NCBI GenBank assembly: GCA_014799675.1
Contig: JAAVHM010000152.1
Span: 1 to 8,814 of the forward strand
DNA: 8,814 bases
From: Ruminococcus sp.
GTDB lineage: Bacteria; Bacillota; Clostridia; Oscillospirales; Ruminococcaceae
Reading direction: 5' to 3'
Made by a program: the position numbers and the translations under genes. The notes beneath the pieces were generated by a model. The model was given only the letters and a program-made list of their open reading frames with translations. It searched no databases and was not told the origin of the DNA. Below, in pieces: positions 6,695 through 8,814 of this stretch (position 1 is the stretch's first letter; every line of letters starts with the position of its first letter).

Positions 6695-6738
6695 AAATCC
6701 GCCGAAAGCGCTTGAAACAAAGCATTTTCGGCGGATTT
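6695..6738. repeat. 13-bp perfect inverted repeat, possible terminator or regulatory hairpin
   Basis: AAATCCGCCGAAA (6695-6707) pairs perfectly with 6726-6738. The 18-base loop can form a further GCTT/AAGC stem (6710-6713 with 6720-6723). On the + strand the next T-run (6750-6755) lies 11 bases away, too far for a standard terminator. On the - strand the stem runs straight into five T, but no - strand gene is visible. It may be a relic or back-up terminator separating the two loci. Confidence 0.6.
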
Positions 6739-6781
6739 GATATTAATACTTTTTTATTGTTCAAATGCGGAAAATTTAGTA

Positions 6782-6810
6782 TTGCAATTTGGCAGATAAC
6801 GGTGTATAAT
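6782..6810 (+). promoter_or_regulatory. Sigma-A-type promoter of the response regulator gene
   Basis: TTGCAA (6782-6787) and a perfect TATAAT (6805-6810) are separated by exactly 17 bases. The start of transcription would fall near 6817, which rules out the upstream TTG at 6815 as a start codon and fits the ATG at 6845. Confidence 0.75.
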
Positions 6811-6830
6811 AGGGTTGAAAAATTATTTTT

Positions 6831-6834
6831 GGAG
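6831..6834 (+). promoter_or_regulatory. Ribosome binding site fixing the ATG start at 6845
   Basis: GGAG at 6831-6834 lies 10 bases before the ATG at 6845. An in-frame TTG at 6815 would put this site inside the gene and would lie at or before the predicted transcription start. Confidence 0.65.
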
Positions 6835-6844
6835 ATGTAGAAAC

Positions 6845-7510
6845 ATGGCTTTGATTGCAATTATAGATGACGATAAGCACATAAATTCCATGCTTGCCGA
6901 CCTTTTGGGCAGGGAGGGCTACGGCGTTCTGCGTGCGTATTCCGGGACGGAAGCAGTGTATATGCTTTCGGAAAACAAGCCCGATCTGGTTCTTCTTGAC
7001 CTGATGATGCCGGGGCTGTCGGGGGAAGAGGTTTTGCCGAAAATAAAAGGCATACCTGTTATTGTTATGAGCGCAAAGGCGGACGTGCAGAACAAGGTCT
7101 CCCTGCTTCTGGACGGGGCGGCGGACTATATTACAAAACCCTTTGACACACGGGAACTGCTTGCAAGAATTACCGTTCAGCTTCGGAAAAGTCAAGCGGA
7201 AAATTCGGACACTTTGACTTACGGCGGGCTTACCTTGCGTACCGACCTCCACGAGGTATACGCCGAGGGAAATACTGTCCGTCTCACAAAAACCGAATTT
7301 GCCATACTTAAACTGCTTATGCTCAACCCCAATCAGGTAATTGCAAAATCAACAATTCTTGATAAAATAAGCGAGGACACTCCCGACTGCGTGGAAAGTT
7401 CTCTGAAAGTCCACATCAGCAATCTGCGGAAAAAGCTCCGTGAAGCGACAGGCAAAGAATACATAGAAGCGGTGTGGGGCATTGGGTTCAAGTTGACAGT
7501 TGATAGTTGA
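6845..7510 (+). CDS. OmpR/PhoB-family response regulator
   Basis: From the ATG at 6845 this is a 221-residue two-domain regulator of normal length. The receiver domain (1 to about 115) has the acidic pocket D8-D10, the phospho-acceptor D52 in LLDLMMPG, the S76 switch residue in VMSA and K98 in TKPFD. The winged-helix DNA-binding domain (about 122-221) has LTKTEFAILKLLMLN (147-161), the recognition-helix region SSLKVHISNLRKKLR (185-199) and the wing YIEAVWGIGFKL (206-217). All residues needed for phosphorylation are present. No histidine kinase is in the window; one is likely downstream, as is common where such a regulator precedes a BcrA-like ABC operon. It has its own promoter, and phased repeats just after its stop are likely its binding sites, so it probably controls the transporter. 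Confidence 0.93.
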   Translation: MALIAIIDDDKHINSMLADLLGREGYGVLRAYSGTEAVYMLSENKPDLVLLDLMMPGLSGEEVLPKIKGIPVIVMSAKADVQNKVSLLLDGAADYITKPFDTRELLARITVQLRKSQAENSDTLTYGGLTLRTDLHEVYAEGNTVRLTKTEFAILKLLMLNPNQVIAKSTILDKISEDTPDCVESSLKVHISNLRKKLREATGKEYIEAVWGIGFKLTVDS

Positions 7511-7514
7511 CAGT
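7491..7514 (+). repeat. Direct repeat AGTTGACAGT with 14-base period
   Basis: AGTTGACAGT occurs at 7491-7500 and again at 7505-7514, separated by TGAT. The repeat straddles the end of the response regulator gene (stop TGA 7508-7510). It may be a small tandem duplication. The second copy contains TTGACA, but no -10 box lies at a suitable distance. Confidence 0.6.
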
Positions 7515-7529
7515 GTACAGGTTCTTAAA

Positions 7530-7572
7530 TCTTAACTAAATCTTAACTCTTTTCTTTACCGTTTTCTTAACT
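7530..7572 (+). promoter_or_regulatory. Array of phased direct repeats, probable response-regulator operator
   Basis: TCTTAACT occurs exactly at 7530-7537, 7541-7548 and 7565-7572, and a degenerate copy TCTTTACC lies at 7553-7560. Start-to-start distances are 11, 12 and 12 bases, about one helical turn each, so all copies face one side of the DNA. This is the layout expected for OmpR/PhoB-family sites, where each dimer binds two head-to-tail half-sites. The array ends just before an extended -10 box. The adjacent regulator is the obvious candidate binder (inference). Confidence 0.65.
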
Positions 7573-7578
7573 GTTTAG

Positions 7579-7587
7579 TGTTAGAAT
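7579..7587 (+). promoter_or_regulatory. Extended -10 promoter of the ABC transporter genes
   Basis: TGT followed by TAGAAT (7582-7587) forms an extended -10 element. No recognisable -35 box lies 16-18 bases upstream; that region is occupied by the TCTTAACT-like repeats. This is typical of an activator-dependent promoter. Transcription would start near 7594, before the strong AGGAGGA ribosome site at 7604-7610. Confidence 0.6.
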
Positions 7588-7618
7588 GGAAACATAAAAG
7601 AAAAGGAGGAACTTTATT

Positions 7619-8533
7619 ATGGAATATGTTCTTAAAACAAACTCGCTTTGCAAGTATTACAAAAATTTTAAGGCTCTGGACGGGCTTACTATGAACGTCC
7701 CAAAAGGCTCTATTTACGGCTTTGTGGGAAGAAACGGCGCGGGCAAGACCACGCTTATACGTCTTATATGCGGACTGCAATTCCCGACCTCTGGGGAATT
7801 TTCCCTTTACGGCATCGACGGCGGAAGCAGGGATATTTCCAAATCCCGCCGCAGAATGGGCGCGGTGGTGGAAACGCCGTCCATTTATCTCGACATGACA
7901 GCGGAGGAAAACCTCAAACAGCAGTATCTTATTTTAGGTATGCCGTCCTTTAGCGGTATTCACGAGCTTTTGAAGCTTGTGGGACTTGAAAACACGGGGA
8001 AAAAGAAAGCGAAAAATTTCTCCCTCGGTATGCGTCAGCGTCTGGGCATTGCAATTGCTCTTGCGGGAGATCCCGATTTCCTTGTTCTGGACGAGCCTGT
8101 AAACGGTCTTGACCCGCAGGGAATTATTGAAACGCGCGAACTTATTTTAAAATTGAACCGTGAGCGTCAGATAACCGTCCTTATTTCAAGCCATATTCTG
8201 GACGAGCTTTCACGTCTTGCCACCCATTACGGCTTTATCGACGGGGGACGTATTATCAAGGAAATAAGCGCGGAGCAGCTTGAAAAGGAATGCAGAAAAT
8301 GTATGCGGGTAACTGTTTCCGACGCGAAAATACTGTCCGTTATGCTTGACGAAAAGGGCGTGGAATACGCTGTTGTTGACGACAAGACCGTGGATATTTT
8401 CGCGCAGATGAGCATTACCGAGCTTACTCTTGCGCTGAAAGAAAGGAACTGCGACCTGCTGTCGGCGAACGAGCGTGACGAGAGCCTTGAAGCGTACTTC
8501 ATGAATTTAGTCGGGGTACAGAACAATGAGTAA
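7619..8533 (+). CDS. ABC transporter ATP-binding protein, BcrA/LanF-like
   Basis: This 304-residue ATPase has Walker A GRNGAGKTT at 37-45, an ABC signature variant SLGMRQRLG at 135-143, Walker B FLVLDEP at 154-160 with catalytic E159, the D-loop NGLDPQG at 162-168 and the switch H192 in SSHILDEL. About 85 residues after the nucleotide-binding domain form a C-terminal extension as found in BcrA-type proteins. It would energise an ABC-2 membrane partner, the next gene. The family exports or removes peptide antibiotics such as bacitracin and lantibiotics, though some members have other substrates. The ATG at 7619 follows the near-perfect site AGGAGGA at 7604-7610. Phased repeats and an extended -10 promoter upstream suggest induction by the neighbouring response regulator. 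The substrate is not deducible from the sequence. Confidence 0.93.
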   Translation: MEYVLKTNSLCKYYKNFKALDGLTMNVPKGSIYGFVGRNGAGKTTLIRLICGLQFPTSGEFSLYGIDGGSRDISKSRRRMGAVVETPSIYLDMTAEENLKQQYLILGMPSFSGIHELLKLVGLENTGKKKAKNFSLGMRQRLGIAIALAGDPDFLVLDEPVNGLDPQGIIETRELILKLNRERQITVLISSHILDELSRLATHYGFIDGGRIIKEISAEQLEKECRKCMRVTVSDAKILSVMLDEKGVEYAVVDDKTVDIFAQMSITELTLALKERNCDLLSANERDESLEAYFMNLVGVQNNE

Positions 8534-8814
8534 ATTATTAAGAGCTAATTTTATGCGGCTCAGACAAAGCCTCTCTTTTTGGGTATGTGTTGTACTTCAG
8601 GTTTCTTTTGCTGCAATACTTTTTTTCATGACGTATTCAGTATACCCCGAAGAAACTCGCATTTTCGGCAAAAGCTTTGTAGTCGGTTCTTATATTATGT
8701 TTTTCCTTTCGGTTTTTATTACGTCTTTTATATGTACCGATTATTCCTGCCAAACTATACGCAATAAGCTTTTTGTCGGACACAGCCGCGAAGCGATTTA
8801 CTTTTCAAATTTTA
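8526..8814 (+). CDS. ABC-2 type permease, 3' end beyond the window
   Basis: The frame opens with ATG at 8526, overlapping the ATPase stop by 8 bases, and remains open for 96 codons to the window edge. The start MSKLLRANFMRLRQS is the usual basic cytoplasmic head. Hydrophobic segments at about 18-38 and 52-70 look like transmembrane helices. They are followed by TDYSCQTIRNKLFVGHSR (71-88), the conserved loop of ABC-2 membrane subunits partnered with BcrA-like ATPases. It should form the translocation path for the ATPase encoded just upstream. The start has only a weak GGGG site, so translation is probably coupled to that of the ATPase. It is incomplete because the window ends, with no sign of a mutation. 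Confidence 0.88.
   Translation, partial: MSKLLRANFMRLRQSLSFWVCVVLQVSFAAILFFMTYSVYPEETRIFGKSFVVGSYIMFFLSVFITSFICTDYSCQTIRNKLFVGHSREAIYFSNF

Noticed and set aside
6678..6740. 20-codon frame starting at ATG 6678
   Set aside because: It has only a weak purine-rich stretch ahead of it and overlaps the 6695-6738 inverted repeat, which explains the sequence better.
6815..6844. TTG at 6815 as the start of the response regulator
   Set aside because: It lies at the predicted transcription start, and the ATG at 6845 has a ribosome site and gives the standard receiver-domain N-terminus.
6776..7252. Long minus-strand frame of 158 codons
   Set aside because: It is antisense to the response regulator receiver domain, resembles no family, and covers the regulator's promoter.
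7507..7535. TTGACA at 7507 as a -35 box for the ABC genes
   Set aside because: The hexamer 17 bases on is TCTTAA, a poor -10, and the box belongs to a direct repeat; the extended -10 at 7579-7587 is much better placed.
1..8814. tRNA, rRNA, CRISPR array, insertion sequence or prophage genes
   Set aside because: No cloverleaf, no regularly spaced long repeats, no transposase or integrase motifs, and no att-like duplications were seen.

Overview
The window carries a compact phosphonate (C-P bond) biosynthesis operon of six + strand genes, followed by the first part of a response-regulator/ABC-transporter locus, also on the + strand. Strong AGGAGG-type ribosome sites, TTG starts, moderately AT-rich DNA, sigma-A-type promoters, a classic intrinsic terminator and a BcrA-like transporter with an adjacent OmpR-type regulator together suggest a Firmicute, most likely an anaerobic Clostridia member (Ruminococcus/Oscillospiraceae-like). 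That placement rests on overall impression, not a search.

Layout. Positions 1-359 have no convincing gene; they hold a 14-T tract, a near-consensus promoter (174-202) and a leader of about 150 bases. The operon then reads: a cytidylyltransferase-PEP mutase fusion (360-1661), a metallophosphoesterase (1685-2431), an extended SDR epimerase/dehydratase-like protein (2450-3451), a LicC/MobA-like nucleotidyltransferase (3459-4214), a divergent lactate/malate-dehydrogenase-like protein (4211-5386) and phosphonopyruvate decarboxylase (5453-6574). Spacing is tight or overlapping except for 66 bases before the last gene. A perfect 16-bp hairpin plus T-run (6593-6640) closes the unit. After it come a second inverted repeat (6695-6738), a promoter (6782-6810), an OmpR/PhoB-family response regulator (6845-7510), an array of phased TCTTAACT-like repeats over an extended -10 promoter (7530-7587), a BcrA-like ABC ATPase (7619-8533) and an ABC-2 permease cut by the window end (8526-8814).

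How it may work. PEP mutase isomerises phosphoenolpyruvate to phosphonopyruvate, and the ThDP enzyme decarboxylates this to phosphonoacetaldehyde, making the pathway irreversible. No 2-AEP aminotransferase lies between the promoter and the terminator. There is instead a putative reductase and a PEP mutase fused to an HxGH cytidylyltransferase, the architecture of fosfomycin Fom1, whose N-terminal domain makes CMP-2-hydroxyethylphosphonate. The simplest reading is that the operon makes a nucleotide-activated hydroxy- rather than amino-phosphonate, for a surface polymer, a lipid or a small molecule. The second nucleotidyltransferase, the SDR and the phosphoesterase would then be tailoring steps not explained by textbook pathways. 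No glycosyltransferase, phosphonotransferase or exporter is visible inside the operon, so the end product cannot be read from this window.
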